64,000 bases of DNA, taken from contig DATJPY010000006.1 of assembly GCA_035506135.1 (NCBI GenBank), positions 1 through 64,000 on the forward strand, in the 5' to 3' direction. The notes beneath the pieces are model-generated. The model made no database searches. It worked only from the letters and a program-made list of their open reading frames with translations, and was not told where the DNA came from. The translations under genes and the position numbers were made by a program. Numbering within the stretch: position 1 is the stretch's first letter; every line of letters starts with the position of its first letter. This document shows positions 8,425 to 17,207 of this stretch, piece by piece. The DNA comes from DATJPY01 sp035506135 (GTDB taxonomy: Bacteria > Myxococcota_A > UBA9160 > PR03).

Positions 8425-8840
8425 CCGTGATCGGTGTCGGCACTCGGCACGGCGGCGACGCGGCCGGGCTCGCCGTGGTGACGGCGCTCGAAGCTCGCGC
8501 GCTGCCGCGCTCGGTCGCTCTGGTCCGCTGCGAGCGCCCGCTGCCCGATCTCCTCGAGGCCCTCGCCGGCGCAGACGCGGCGATCGTCGTCGACGCTGCG
8601 CGCTCGGACCACGCGGCGCGCGGCGCCCGGCGCGTGGCTCCCGCGGAGCTGGCCGACGTCGCCACGACGTCGTCGCACGGATTCGGGGTGGCCCGCGCGC
8701 TCGCGCTCGCCGAGGCGCTCGGCCGGGCGCCTGCCCGCGTCGAGCTGGTGGCGATCGAGGGCGAAGGCGACGCGGACGTCGAGGCCGCGGCGCGGATCGT
8801 CGTCGAGCTGCTGGCCTCGCTCACGGCTGCGGAGGGCTAG
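8415..8840 (+). CDS. hydrogenase maturation endopeptidase (HupD/HyaD/HycI family)
   Basis: 141-residue protease that should cut the C-terminal tail of the large subunit after nickel insertion. It opens VTVIGVGTRHGGDAAG, the family's GxG...D motif, where the Asp is a nickel-sensing ligand. VVDAARS supplies the second Asp position and SSHGFGVARALALAEAL the His region. The usual Asn after the first GxG is replaced here (GVGTRHGGD), a modest divergence. It starts with GTG at 8415 (or 8421) inside the end of hydA, which places it in the same operon. Confidence 0.85.
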   Translation: MRVTVIGVGTRHGGDAAGLAVVTALEARALPRSVALVRCERPLPDLLEALAGADAAIVVDAARSDHAARGARRVAPAELADVATTSSHGFGVARALALAEALGRAPARVELVAIEGEGDADVEAAARIVVELLASLTAAEG

Positions 8841-8842
8841 GA

Positions 8843-9085
8843 ATGCACGAGGCGAAGCTGTGTCTTTCGCTGCTGGCGACCGCGGAGCGCGCGCTCGCAG
8901 AAGCGGGAGCGGAGCGCATCGCCGCCGTGCACCTGGCGGTGGGAGCGCTGTCCGGGGTGGCTCCGGAGGCGCTCGCCGCGGCGTTCCCGATCTGCGCCGC
9001 TGGGACGCGAGCCGACGGCGCCGTGCTCCGCATCGAGCGCACGCCGGGGAGGGACCTGGTCCTGCGCGAGCTGGAGGTGGTCTGA
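8843..9085 (+). CDS. hypA: HypA-like nickel chaperone lacking the zinc-binding domain
   Basis: 80-residue protein that begins MHEAK, keeping His2, the nickel ligand of HypA. The HypA core follows (RIAAVHLAVGALSGVAPEAL, FPICAAGT). Normal HypA is about 110-120 residues and carries a zinc domain with two CxxC pairs. Here the core (VLRIERTPG) joins straight to the final strand (RDLVLRELEVV), so the zinc domain is cleanly missing; the single Cys lies in the core. The start follows the protease gene by two bases and has an AGGA site. Nickel delivery to HydA is the expected role, but zinc-dependent structure cannot be. Confidence 0.85.
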   Translation: MHEAKLCLSLLATAERALAEAGAERIAAVHLAVGALSGVAPEALAAAFPICAAGTRADGAVLRIERTPGRDLVLRELEVV

Positions 9086-9086
9086 G

Positions 9087-9809
9087 ATGTGCGGGATCTG
9101 CGGATGCGACGAGCCCGGCGAGCACCACGGCCCGCCGGGCCCGGCCGAGGAGACGCGGCGACTCGCGGTGGAGCGATCGCTGCTCGCGCACAATCGCGAG
9201 CACGCGGCGCGCCTGGCGGCGCGGCTCGCGGCGCGCGGGATCGACGCCATCGGCCTCGTCGGCGGACCGGGCGCCGGGAAGACCTCGCTGCTCGAGGCGA
9301 CCTTCGCGCGGCTCGGGCCCGCGGCCGCGCAGTGCGAGCTGGTGGTCGAGGGCGACTGCGCGACCGATCTGGACGCGAGACGCGTCGAGGCAGCCGGTGC
9401 GCGAGCGGTCCAGGTCGCCACCGGCTCGCTGTGTCATCTCGACGCACACCTCGTCGAGCACGCCCTCGAGCCCGCCGCGCTCGAGGGAGCCCGGCGCCTC
9501 TGGATCGAGAACGTCGGCAACCTGGTGTGTCCGGCTCCCTTCCCCTGCGGCGAGCGCCGCCGGGTCGCGCTGGTGTCCGTCGCCGAAGGCGACGACAAGC
9601 CGGAGAAGTACCCGGCGCTCTTCGCGAGCGCCGACCTCCTCGTGATCAGCAAGATCGATCTGCTCCCGCACCTCGACTTCGACGTGGAGCGCTGCATCCG
9701 CGGCGCGCGACGGGCGCGCGCGTCCCTGCCCGCCCTCCTGCTCTCGGCGCGCTCCGGTACGGGGCTCGACGCCTGGATGCGCTGGGTGGACGGAGAGGCG
9801 TCGGCCTAG
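9087..9809 (+). CDS. hypB: hydrogenase nickel-incorporation GTPase HypB
   Basis: 240-residue SIMIBI GTPase that loads nickel into the hydrogenase large subunit together with HypA. The N-terminus MCGICGC carries the high-affinity nickel site (Cys2, Cys5, Cys7), followed by only a short HH stretch instead of a long His-rich tail. Walker A is GGPGAGKT (59-66). The G-domain metal site is present as GSLCHLDAHLV and the Cys of NLVCPAPFPCGE. ISKIDLLPH is the guanine-specificity motif (NKxD-like). One base separates it from hypA and two from hypC. Confidence 0.95.
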   Translation: MCGICGCDEPGEHHGPPGPAEETRRLAVERSLLAHNREHAARLAARLAARGIDAIGLVGGPGAGKTSLLEATFARLGPAAAQCELVVEGDCATDLDARRVEAAGARAVQVATGSLCHLDAHLVEHALEPAALEGARRLWIENVGNLVCPAPFPCGERRRVALVSVAEGDDKPEKYPALFASADLLVISKIDLLPHLDFDVERCIRGARRARASLPALLLSARSGTGLDAWMRWVDGEASA

Positions 9810-9811
9810 CC

Positions 9812-10051
9812 ATGTGCCTCGCCGTTCCGGGGCGCGTCTGCGAGCTCTACGAAGAGGAAGGGCTCCGGCTCGCGGCAGTCGCGTTCGGCGGCGTCCGGAT
9901 GCGGGTCTGCGTCGAGACGCTCCCGGACGTCGCGATCGGGAGCTGGGTGCTCGTCCACGCAGGCGTGGCGCTGCAGGAGCTCGACGCGAGCGCGGCCGAC
10001 GAGGCGTTGCGGCTGCTCGCCGAGGCCGCGCAGGGCGGAGGCTCCGCATGA
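9812..10051 (+). CDS. hypC: hydrogenase assembly chaperone HypC
   Basis: 79-residue chaperone. It starts MCLAVPGRV, with the Cys2 that holds the Fe(CN)2CO unit between HypD and the large subunit. The family pattern GSWVLVHAGVALQELD follows. It works with HypD to build and deliver the iron centre. Its stop overlaps hypD as ATGA. Confidence 0.94.
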   Translation: MCLAVPGRVCELYEEEGLRLAAVAFGGVRMRVCVETLPDVAIGSWVLVHAGVALQELDASAADEALRLLAEAAQGGGSA

Positions 10052-11142
10052 GGCTCGTCGACGAGTATCGCGATCCGCATCTCGGCCGCGCGCTTGCCGG
10101 CCGCGTGCTGCGGAGCGCATCACGCGCCTGGACGATCATGGAGGTGTGCGGCGGGCAGACGCACTCGATCCTGGCCCACGGCCTCGACGATCTCGTCGCG
10201 GAGCGAGTGACGCTGCTCCACGGACCGGGGTGTCCGGTGTGCGTGACACCGCTCGAGACGCTCGACCGCGCGTTGGCGCTGGCCGAGCGCGGCGCGGTCG
10301 TCTGCAGCTTCGGCGACATGCTGCGCGTGCCCGGCTCGCGCGGCGACCTGCTCGGCGCCCGGTCGCGCGGCGCAGACGTGCGCGTGGTGTACTCGCCCTT
10401 CGACGCCGTGCGGCTCGCCGCCGAGCGACCCGACCTGTCCGTGGTGTTCCTCGCAGTCGGCTTCGAGACGACGGCGCCCGCGGTCGCCGCAGCGGCCCGC
10501 TGGGCGCTCGCGCGCGCGCTGGGAAACTTCCTCCTGCTCTGCTCGCACGTGCGTGTCCCGCCTGCGCTCGACGCGATCGCCGGCGCGGCCGAGACGCGGG
10601 TCGACGCCTTCCTCGCCGCGGGCCACGTCTGCACCGTGATGGGCACCGGGGAGTACGAGCAGCTCGTCCGGCGCCACCGCCTGCCGATCGTCGCGACCGG
10701 CTTCGAGCCGGTCGACATCCTCGAGGGCATCGCGATGGCCGTGGCGCAGCTCGAGGCGGGCGAGGCGCGCGTCGAGATCCAGTACCGGCGCGCGGTGCGA
10801 CCGGAAGGCAACCCCTCCGCGCGGGCGCTGCTCGAGGACGTCTTCGAGGTGGTCGACCGCCCGTGGCGGGGGATCGGCGTCGTCCCGGGCGGTGGATTGG
10901 CGCTCCGGCCTCGCTACGCCGCGCTCGACGCGCTGCGCGCCTTCCCGGAGCTGGCCGGCGAGTCCCCGCGCGAGCCGGCCGCATGTCGGGCGGGGGACGT
11001 CCTGCGCGGCGTCCTGCGTCCACCGGCGTGTCCCGCGTTCGGCCGCGGCTGCACCCCGGAGCATCCGCTCGGAGCCCCGATGGTGTCGTCGGAAGGCGCC
11101 TGCGCCGCCTACTACCACCATCGCGCTGGAGATCCTGCATGA
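10048..11142 (+). CDS. hypD: hydrogenase iron-centre assembly protein HypD
   Basis: 364-residue 4Fe-4S scaffold on which the Fe(CN)2CO group is built. Family motifs are all visible: MEVCGGQTHS, HGPGCPVCVTP and FLAVGFETTAP near the N-terminal half, and CPAFGRGCTPEHPLGAPMVS then SEGACAAYY at the C-terminus, whose cysteines bind the cluster. The ATG at 10048 overlaps the hypC stop; the end overlaps hypE as ATGA. The frame is open upstream but reads antisense-like sequence there. Confidence 0.95.
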   Translation: MRLVDEYRDPHLGRALAGRVLRSASRAWTIMEVCGGQTHSILAHGLDDLVAERVTLLHGPGCPVCVTPLETLDRALALAERGAVVCSFGDMLRVPGSRGDLLGARSRGADVRVVYSPFDAVRLAAERPDLSVVFLAVGFETTAPAVAAAARWALARALGNFLLLCSHVRVPPALDAIAGAAETRVDAFLAAGHVCTVMGTGEYEQLVRRHRLPIVATGFEPVDILEGIAMAVAQLEAGEARVEIQYRRAVRPEGNPSARALLEDVFEVVDRPWRGIGVVPGGGLALRPRYAALDALRAFPELAGESPREPAACRAGDVLRGVLRPPACPAFGRGCTPEHPLGAPMVSSEGACAAYYHHRAGDPA

Positions 11143-12200
11143 GCGAGCCGCTCGACCTCGACCGCCTGGTGAGCCCCAGCTGCCCCGTCCCGGGCGACAG
11201 CGAGTGCGTGACGCTCGCGCACGGCGCGGGCGCCGGCGCGAGCGCGCGCTTGTTCGAGGAACGGCTCTGGCCGCATCTCGCGAACGCCGCCCTCGCGCCG
11301 CGGCACGATGGCGCCGTGCTCGAGCTACCCGGCTCGCGCCTCGCCTTCACGACCGACACCTTCGTGGTTCGCCCGCTCGAGTTTCCGGGCGGCGACATCG
11401 GCTCGCTCGCGGTGCACGGCACGCTCAACGACCTCGCGATGTGCGGCGCTCGACCGCTGGCGCTCTCGTGCGCGCTGGTGCTCGAGGAGGGTCTGGCGCT
11501 CGCGACGCTCGAGCGCGTCGTCCGCTCGCTCGCGGCGGCGGCGCGCGCGGCCGGCGTGCCGATCGCCACCGGCGACACCAAGGTCGTGGAGCGCGGCAAG
11601 GGCGACGGCGTCTACGTGAACACCGCCGGCGTGGGTCTGGTTCCGGAGGGACGCTGCCTCCGGCCCGACCGCGTCGCGCCGGGTGACGCCGTGCTGGTCT
11701 CGGGCGCGCTCGGCGCGCACGGCGCCGCGGTGCTCTCGACGCGCGAGGGGCTCGCGTTCGAGTCGTCGATCCGCAGCGACTCGGCCCTGCTCTCCGGACT
11801 GGTCGAGTCGATGCTCGAGGTCGCGCCGGATCTGCATTGCCTGCGCGATCCCACCCGCGGCGGGCTCGGCGCGGCGCTGCACGAGATCGCGAGGGGGGCC
11901 GGCTGCGCGATCGAGCTCGACGAGGAGGCGATCCCCGTGGAGGAGCCGGTCCGCGCCGTCTGCGAGCTGCTCGGCCTCGATCCGCTCTTCCTCGCGAGCG
12001 AGGGTCGCTGCGTCGCCTTCGCCCCGGAGCCGCAGGCCGACCGCCTGCTCCACGTGATGCGCCGCCACCCGCTCGGGCGCGGCGCGGCGCGCATCGGCCG
12101 CGTGGTGAGCGGCCGCCCGCGCGTGGTCCTCCGCACATCCATCGGCACCCGGCGCCTGCTGCTGCTCCCGGCCGGCGAGCCGCTGCCGCGCATCTGCTGA
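11139..12200 (+). CDS. hypE: carbamoyl-phosphate-derived cyanide donor HypE
   Basis: 353-residue AIR-synthase-like enzyme. Its C-terminal Cys, in the conserved ending PRIC, receives a carbamoyl group from HypF; HypE then dehydrates it with ATP to a thiocyanate that supplies the CN ligands of the iron. The N-terminal AIRS fold includes TTDTFVVRPLEFPGGDIG, HGTLNDLAMCGARP and ATGDTKVVERGKGDGVY; the C-terminal half has DPTRGGLGAALHEIA. Start by four-base overlap with hypD. The stop TGA shares its A with the hypF start. Confidence 0.95.
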   Translation: MSEPLDLDRLVSPSCPVPGDSECVTLAHGAGAGASARLFEERLWPHLANAALAPRHDGAVLELPGSRLAFTTDTFVVRPLEFPGGDIGSLAVHGTLNDLAMCGARPLALSCALVLEEGLALATLERVVRSLAAAARAAGVPIATGDTKVVERGKGDGVYVNTAGVGLVPEGRCLRPDRVAPGDAVLVSGALGAHGAAVLSTREGLAFESSIRSDSALLSGLVESMLEVAPDLHCLRDPTRGGLGAALHEIARGAGCAIELDEEAIPVEEPVRAVCELLGLDPLFLASEGRCVAFAPEPQADRLLHVMRRHPLGRGAARIGRVVSGRPRVVLRTSIGTRRLLLLPAGEPLPRIC

Positions 12201-14533
12201 TGGAGCCGGTGCGCCGCGAGCTCCGGCTGACGGGCGTCGTGCAGGGCGTCGGCATGCGCCCGTGGGTCGCGCGGCGCGCGCGCTCTCTCGGCCTCGCGGG
12301 AAGCGTGTGCAACACCGGAGAAGGGCTCGACATCGAGCTCGAGGGCTCGCCGGACGCGATCGAGCGGTTCTCCGCGGCGCTGCGCGCCGAGCCACCCGCT
12401 TGCGCGCGCATCGAGTCGATCGAGGGCACCGAGGCGCGCCCACAGGGCGAGCCCGGCTTCCGCATCGCGCCGAGCGACCCGCGTGGACGCCGGGAGCGCG
12501 CTCGGATCCCCCCCGATCTTCCGGTCTGCGCCGCCTGCCTCGGCGAGGTCTTCGATCCGCGCGATCGGCGCCACCGCTACGCCTTTACCCACTGCGCCGA
12601 GTGCGGCCCCCGCGCCTCGCTCCTGCTCGGGCTTCCGTGGGACCGGGAGCGCACCTCGATGCACGGCTTCGCGCCGTGCGCCGCGTGTCGCGCCGAGTAC
12701 GGAGACCCCTCGGGCCGCCGCCATCACGCCGAGACCCTCGCATGCCCGGACTGCGGCCCCAGGCTCCGGGCGTGCGACCGCGACGGCGCCGAGCTCCCGG
12801 GCGATCCGGTCGAGCAGGCGGCCGAGTGCCTGCGCGCCGGCGGGATCGTCGCGCTCCTCGGCTACGGCGGCTTCCACCTCGCCGTCGACGCGAGCCGCGG
12901 AGACGCCGTGACGCGGCTGCGGGCGCGGAAGGCGCGACCCGCGAAGCCGTTCGCCGTTCTGGTGGCCGATCTCGCCGCGGCGCGGCGCATCGCATCGCTC
13001 CGGCGCGAGGACGAGACGCTTCTGGCCGGGCCCGCCCGCGCGATCGTGCTCGCGCCCCGCCGCGATCCCGCCTTCCGCGGCGTCGCCGACGGCGTCGCTC
13101 CGGGCCTCCGCGACCTCGGGCTCATGCTGCCCTACGCACCGCTGCACTGGCTCCTCCTGTTCGGACCCGGCGCGCGGCCGGAGCGGAACCCGGCGCGTTT
13201 CGGGGCGCTGGTGCTGACCTCGGCCAATCGCAGCGGCGAGCCGACGCTGCATCGCGTCGATCGGGCGCGCGAGGCGCTGCGCGAGATCGCCGACCTCTGG
13301 GTCGAGCACGATCGACCCGTGGCGCGCCCGAGCGACGACCCGGTCTTCCGCAGCGCGTGCGGCGGCGCGATCCCGCTGCGCCTCTCGCGATCGACGGCCC
13401 CGCTCGCGCTGCGCCTCCCGGCCGGACTGCGCGCGCGCGCTCCGATCGTCGCCGTCGGCGGCGACCTGGCATGCGCGCCGGCGCTGGCGGTCGGCGACGA
13501 GCTGCTGCTCGCCGAGCACGTCGGGGACCTCGCGCACGCCGACGCCGCCGACGCGCTCGAGGCGCGCGTCTCGGATCTGTGTCGCCTCTCCGGCGTCGCG
13601 GCGGCGGTCGCGGTCCACGACGCGCACCCCGGCTACGCGGGCACCGAGATCGCAGGCCGGCTCGCGTCGCACCGGCTCGCCGTGCAACACCATCACGCGC
13701 ACGCCATGGCGTGCCTGGTCGACAATGGCCGTGCCGGGCCCGCGCTCGCGCTCGCGCTCGACGGCCTTGGCTACGGGCCGGACGGCACGGCCTGGGGCGG
13801 CGAGCTCCTGCGGGTCGATGCGATCGGGTTCGAACGGCTCGCGCACCTCGAGACGGTGCCGCTGCCGGGCGGCGACGCGGCTGCCCGCGAGCCCTGGCGG
13901 ATGGCAGCGGTCTGGCTGGCGAGATCGTTCCCCGAAGGACCGCCCGTCCTGCCGTGGCATGCGCGCCGCGAGCCCACCGCGCTGCGCGCGCTCCTCGCCG
14001 CCGCGCGAAGCGGCGCGAGCCGGCCGACCTCGTCGTGCGGGCGTCTCTTCGATGCGCTGGCCTCTCTGCTCGATCTGGTCGACGTGGCGTCCCACGAGGG
14101 GGAAGCGCCGATGGCGCTCGAGGCGGCGGCCGACGGGCTCGGAGAGCGGAACGAGGCGCCCGCGCCGCAGAGCGCGCGGATCGAGGCGCCCGCGGTCATC
14201 GCGGTCGCGCCGCTCGTGCGATCGATCGCAGAGGCGCGCGCGGCCGGCGCCTCCACGGCCTCGCTGGCAAGCGCCTTCCACGCGAGCCTCGCCGACCGGC
14301 TCGTGGGCGCGGTGATCGGCTGGGCGCGCCGGCTCGGGCTCGCCGAGGTGGCGCTCACCGGAGGGTGCTTCCAGAATCGCCTGCTGCTCGCACGCGTGAG
14401 CGCCGGCGTAGCGGCCGCGGGGCTCACCACGCTCCGCCACCGCCGCATTCCGCCCGGCGATGGCGGGCTCGCGGTCGGGCAGGCCGCGATCGCAGCGGCG
14501 CGGCTCGCGCGCGCGGCCGAGATATGCCGCTAG
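12200..14533 (+). CDS. hypF: carbamoyltransferase HypF
   Basis: 777-residue enzyme that turns carbamoyl phosphate and ATP into a carbamoyl group placed on HypE. Domain order: acylphosphatase (RRELRLTGVVQGVGMRPWVA, about 1-90); zinc-finger part with CAACLGEVFD, HCAECGPR, APCAACRAEY and CPDCGPRL (about 105-195); YrdC-like domain with RARKARPAKPFAVL (about 205-380); Kae1-like domain with VQHHHAHAM and ALDGLGYGPDGTAWGGE and a final TGGCFQN. All metal and catalytic signatures look intact. It closes the operon. Its TAG and the TAG of the convergent ATPase gene share one CTAG. Confidence 0.95.
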   Translation: MEPVRRELRLTGVVQGVGMRPWVARRARSLGLAGSVCNTGEGLDIELEGSPDAIERFSAALRAEPPACARIESIEGTEARPQGEPGFRIAPSDPRGRRERARIPPDLPVCAACLGEVFDPRDRRHRYAFTHCAECGPRASLLLGLPWDRERTSMHGFAPCAACRAEYGDPSGRRHHAETLACPDCGPRLRACDRDGAELPGDPVEQAAECLRAGGIVALLGYGGFHLAVDASRGDAVTRLRARKARPAKPFAVLVADLAAARRIASLRREDETLLAGPARAIVLAPRRDPAFRGVADGVAPGLRDLGLMLPYAPLHWLLLFGPGARPERNPARFGALVLTSANRSGEPTLHRVDRAREALREIADLWVEHDRPVARPSDDPVFRSACGGAIPLRLSRSTAPLALRLPAGLRARAPIVAVGGDLACAPALAVGDELLLAEHVGDLAHADAADALEARVSDLCRLSGVAAAVAVHDAHPGYAGTEIAGRLASHRLAVQHHHAHAMACLVDNGRAGPALALALDGLGYGPDGTAWGGELLRVDAIGFERLAHLETVPLPGGDAAAREPWRMAAVWLARSFPEGPPVLPWHARREPTALRALLAAARSGASRPTSSCGRLFDALASLLDLVDVASHEGEAPMALEAAADGLGERNEAPAPQSARIEAPAVIAVAPLVRSIAEARAAGASTASLASAFHASLADRLVGAVIGWARRLGLAEVALTGGCFQNRLLLARVSAGVAAAGLTTLRHRRIPPGDGGLAVGQAAIAAARLARAAEICR

Positions 14534-17139
14534 AGCCAGTGGCGCCGCAGCAGCCAGAGCTTCACGCACTGCGTCAGCACCATGTAGGCGAGCACGGTCA
14601 CCGCCACGAGCGGCCAATACAGAGCGGGGAGCGGTGAGAACTGCAGCGCCGGAGCCATCGGCGAGAAGGGCAGCCAAAGGCCGACGAGGACGATCGACGC
14701 CGTCGTCGCCATCAGCGCCGGGCTCGCGCGGCTCTGCAGGAAGGGGATGCGGTTCGTCCGGATCACGTGGATGATCAGCGTCTGCGAGAGCAGCGACTCC
14801 ACGAACCAGCCGGTCTGGAACAGCGACGCCCGGCTCGGATCCCAGCAGTCGAAGACGTAGAGCATCATGGCGTAGGTCGTGTAGTCGAAGATCGAGCTGC
14901 ACGGCCCGACGAACAGGATGAAGCGCGTGATCGCCTTCATCGACCACGGCTGCGGCGCGACGAGCTGCTCCGGGTCGACGTGGTCGGTCGGGATCGGGAC
15001 CTGGGAGAAGTCGTACAGCAGGTTGTTCGTCAGGATCTGGATCGGCGCCATCGGCAGGAACGGGAGGAACAGGCTCGCGCCGAGCACGCTGAACATGTTG
15101 CCGAAGTTCGAGCTGGCCCCCATGCGGATGTACTTGAGGATGTTCGAGAAGACCTTGCGCCCCTCATCGACGCCGTCTGCCAGCACGAGCAGGCTCTTCT
15201 CGAGCAGGATCACGTCCGCCGCCTCCTTCGCGATGTCGACGGCCGAGTCGACCGAGATGCCGACGTCCGAGGCCCGCAGCGCGGGGGAGTCGTTGATGCC
15301 GTCGCCGAGGAAGCCGACCACGTGGCCGCGCGCGCGGAGCGCCGCGATGATGCGCTCCTTGTGCGCGGGCGTGGTGCGCGCGAAGAGCGTCGTCTTCTCG
15401 GCGACCCGGCCGAGCTCCTCGTCGGACATGTGCTCTATCTCGCCGCCGAGGACGACGCAGTCGGCTGCCGCACCGACCTGCTGACAGATCCTGCGGCTCA
15501 CCAGCTCGTTGTCGCCGGTCAGGATCTTCACGGCGACGCCGCGGCGGCTCATCGCCTCGATCGCCGCGGCGGCCGTCTCCTTCGGCGGATCCAGGAAGGC
15601 CAGGTAGCCGGCGAGGATCAGATCCGACTCGTCGTCCTTCGAGTAGGCCGCGCGCGGCTCGAAGTCGCGATAGGCGATCGCGAGCACGCGGAACCCGTCT
15701 CCGCTCAGGCTCCGGTACGCCTCGCGCAGGCCGTCGACCACCGATCGCTCGATCGGAAGGATCTCCCCATCGCGGCGGAACCGGCCGCACCCGCGGAACA
15801 CTTCCTCCGGAGCGCCCTTGCAGATCAGTCGATGGACGCCCTCGGGCGTCCGCACCACGACCGACATCATGCGCCGCGAGAAGTCGAACGGGAGCTCGTC
15901 GATCTTCTCGTGCTCCGGGATCGCGAGCTCGTGGTACAGCGCCCAGCGCTGCAGCACGGCGCGGTCCAGCAGGTTCTTGAGACCCGTCTGGAAGTGGCTG
16001 TTCAGGTAGGCGAGCGCCAGCACGCCGCCGTCCTCGCGGCCGTCCACGTCGCAGTATCGCTCCAGGATGACCTGGTTCTGTGTGAGCGTGCCCGTCTTGT
16101 CCGTGCACAGGACGTCCATGGCGCCCAGGTTCTGGATCGAGTCGAGCCGCTTCACGATCACCTTCTTGCCGGACATCGAGATGGCGCCGCGCGACAGGCA
16201 CACCGAGACGATCATCGGCAGCATCTCGGGCGTGAGCCCGACGGCGACCGCCAGCGCGAAGAAGAACGCCTCCTTCCAGTCGCCCTTGGTCACGCCGTTG
16301 ATCACGAAGACCAGCGGCGCCATCACGGCGATGAAGCGGATCATCAGCCAGGTGAAGCGCCCGACGCCGAGGTCGAAGCTGGTGGGGGCCCGCTCGTGGG
16401 TCAGCGATCCCGCCATGATGCCCAGGTAGGTGCGCGGGCCGGTGGCGACCACGAGCGCAGTCGCGACGCCGCTCTCCACGCTCGTGCCGAGGAAGCAGAG
16501 GTTCGCGGCGTCGAGCGGCTGCGACTCGCACGCCGCGTCGCGGCGCAGCGACTTCTCGACCGGCAGCGACTCGCCGGTCAGGGTCGCCTGCACCAGGTGC
16601 AGGTCGCGACAGGAGAGCAGCCGTACGTCGGCGGGCGTCATGTCGCCCGCGGAGAGCTGCACCACGTCGCCCGGCACGAGCTCGCGCAGCGGAACCTCGC
16701 GCGCGCGACCGCTGCGCACCACGGTCGCGCGCACCTGGATCATCGCGCGGAGCTTTGCGGCCGCGTCGCTCGCGCGCGCCTCCTGCGCGAAGCGCAGCGC
16801 GACGCCCATCGCGATCATCAGCACCATCATGGAGGCCGCGCGCGCGTCTCCGGTCGCGAAGGAGAGGGTCGCGAGCACGGCGAGCAGGAGCACCAGGGGG
16901 TTCAAGGCAGCGCGCGCCAGCAGCCTTGCGCGCCCGTGGCGCTCGTCCGCCGCCACCTCGTTCGGGCCGTACTGCGCGAGGCGCCGGGCGGCCTCCTCTT
17001 CGTCGAGCCCGTCCGTCGATGTGGCGAACCGCCGCACCGCCTCGCTCGGATCGAGGTCGGCCGCCTCGTTCACGAGAGGCGAGACCTCGATCGCCGGCGA
17101 AGATCGCTCGAAGAGGGTGCGAAGGTTCTTCGGCAGCAT
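14530..17139 (-). CDS. mgtA: magnesium-translocating P-type ATPase (MgtA/MgtB family)
   Basis: 869-residue P-type ATPase. Cytoplasmic N-terminus and cation-ATPase N domain (about 28-90), actuator motif TLTGESLPVEKS, membrane segment AVGLTPEMLPMIV, phosphorylation site DKTGTLTQNQ (Asp near 346), KGAPEEV nucleotide-binding motif, LTGDNELVSRRI and FLGDGINDSPALRASDVGIS hinge, then the C-terminal membrane block. LTPEMLPMI with the final QTLIIHVIRTNRIPF pattern is MgtA/MgtB-type. Role: Mg2+ uptake across the inner membrane. Only 68 bases separate it from the divergent acyl-CoA synthetase gene, which is too little for the long Mg2+-sensing leader known in enterics, and I see no leader peptide. Confidence 0.93.
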   Translation of the reverse strand: MLPKNLRTLFERSSPAIEVSPLVNEAADLDPSEAVRRFATSTDGLDEEEAARRLAQYGPNEVAADERHGRARLLARAALNPLVLLLAVLATLSFATGDARAASMMVLMIAMGVALRFAQEARASDAAAKLRAMIQVRATVVRSGRAREVPLRELVPGDVVQLSAGDMTPADVRLLSCRDLHLVQATLTGESLPVEKSLRRDAACESQPLDAANLCFLGTSVESGVATALVVATGPRTYLGIMAGSLTHERAPTSFDLGVGRFTWLMIRFIAVMAPLVFVINGVTKGDWKEAFFFALAVAVGLTPEMLPMIVSVCLSRGAISMSGKKVIVKRLDSIQNLGAMDVLCTDKTGTLTQNQVILERYCDVDGREDGGVLALAYLNSHFQTGLKNLLDRAVLQRWALYHELAIPEHEKIDELPFDFSRRMMSVVVRTPEGVHRLICKGAPEEVFRGCGRFRRDGEILPIERSVVDGLREAYRSLSGDGFRVLAIAYRDFEPRAAYSKDDESDLILAGYLAFLDPPKETAAAAIEAMSRRGVAVKILTGDNELVSRRICQQVGAAADCVVLGGEIEHMSDEELGRVAEKTTLFARTTPAHKERIIAALRARGHVVGFLGDGINDSPALRASDVGISVDSAVDIAKEAADVILLEKSLLVLADGVDEGRKVFSNILKYIRMGASSNFGNMFSVLGASLFLPFLPMAPIQILTNNLLYDFSQVPIPTDHVDPEQLVAPQPWSMKAITRFILFVGPCSSIFDYTTYAMMLYVFDCWDPSRASLFQTGWFVESLLSQTLIIHVIRTNRIPFLQSRASPALMATTASIVLVGLWLPFSPMAPALQFSPLPALYWPLVAVTVLAYMVLTQCVKLWLLRRHWL

Positions 17140-17207
17140 CCAGAACGCCGGTCGAACGACCCTCCCGTCGAGGCGCTCGCGCGCCGGGCCTCGCTACCTT
17201 GGGCCGC

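Noticed and set aside
11612..14947. A 1,111-codon open frame on the minus strand
   Set aside because: It is antisense to hypE and hypF and then enters the ATPase gene out of frame. The hyp proteins have complete motifs, so this is a shadow.
17140..17207. Mg2+ riboswitch or leader for the P-type ATPase
   Set aside because: Only 68 bases separate the divergent genes, and I see no M-box-like pattern or leader peptide.
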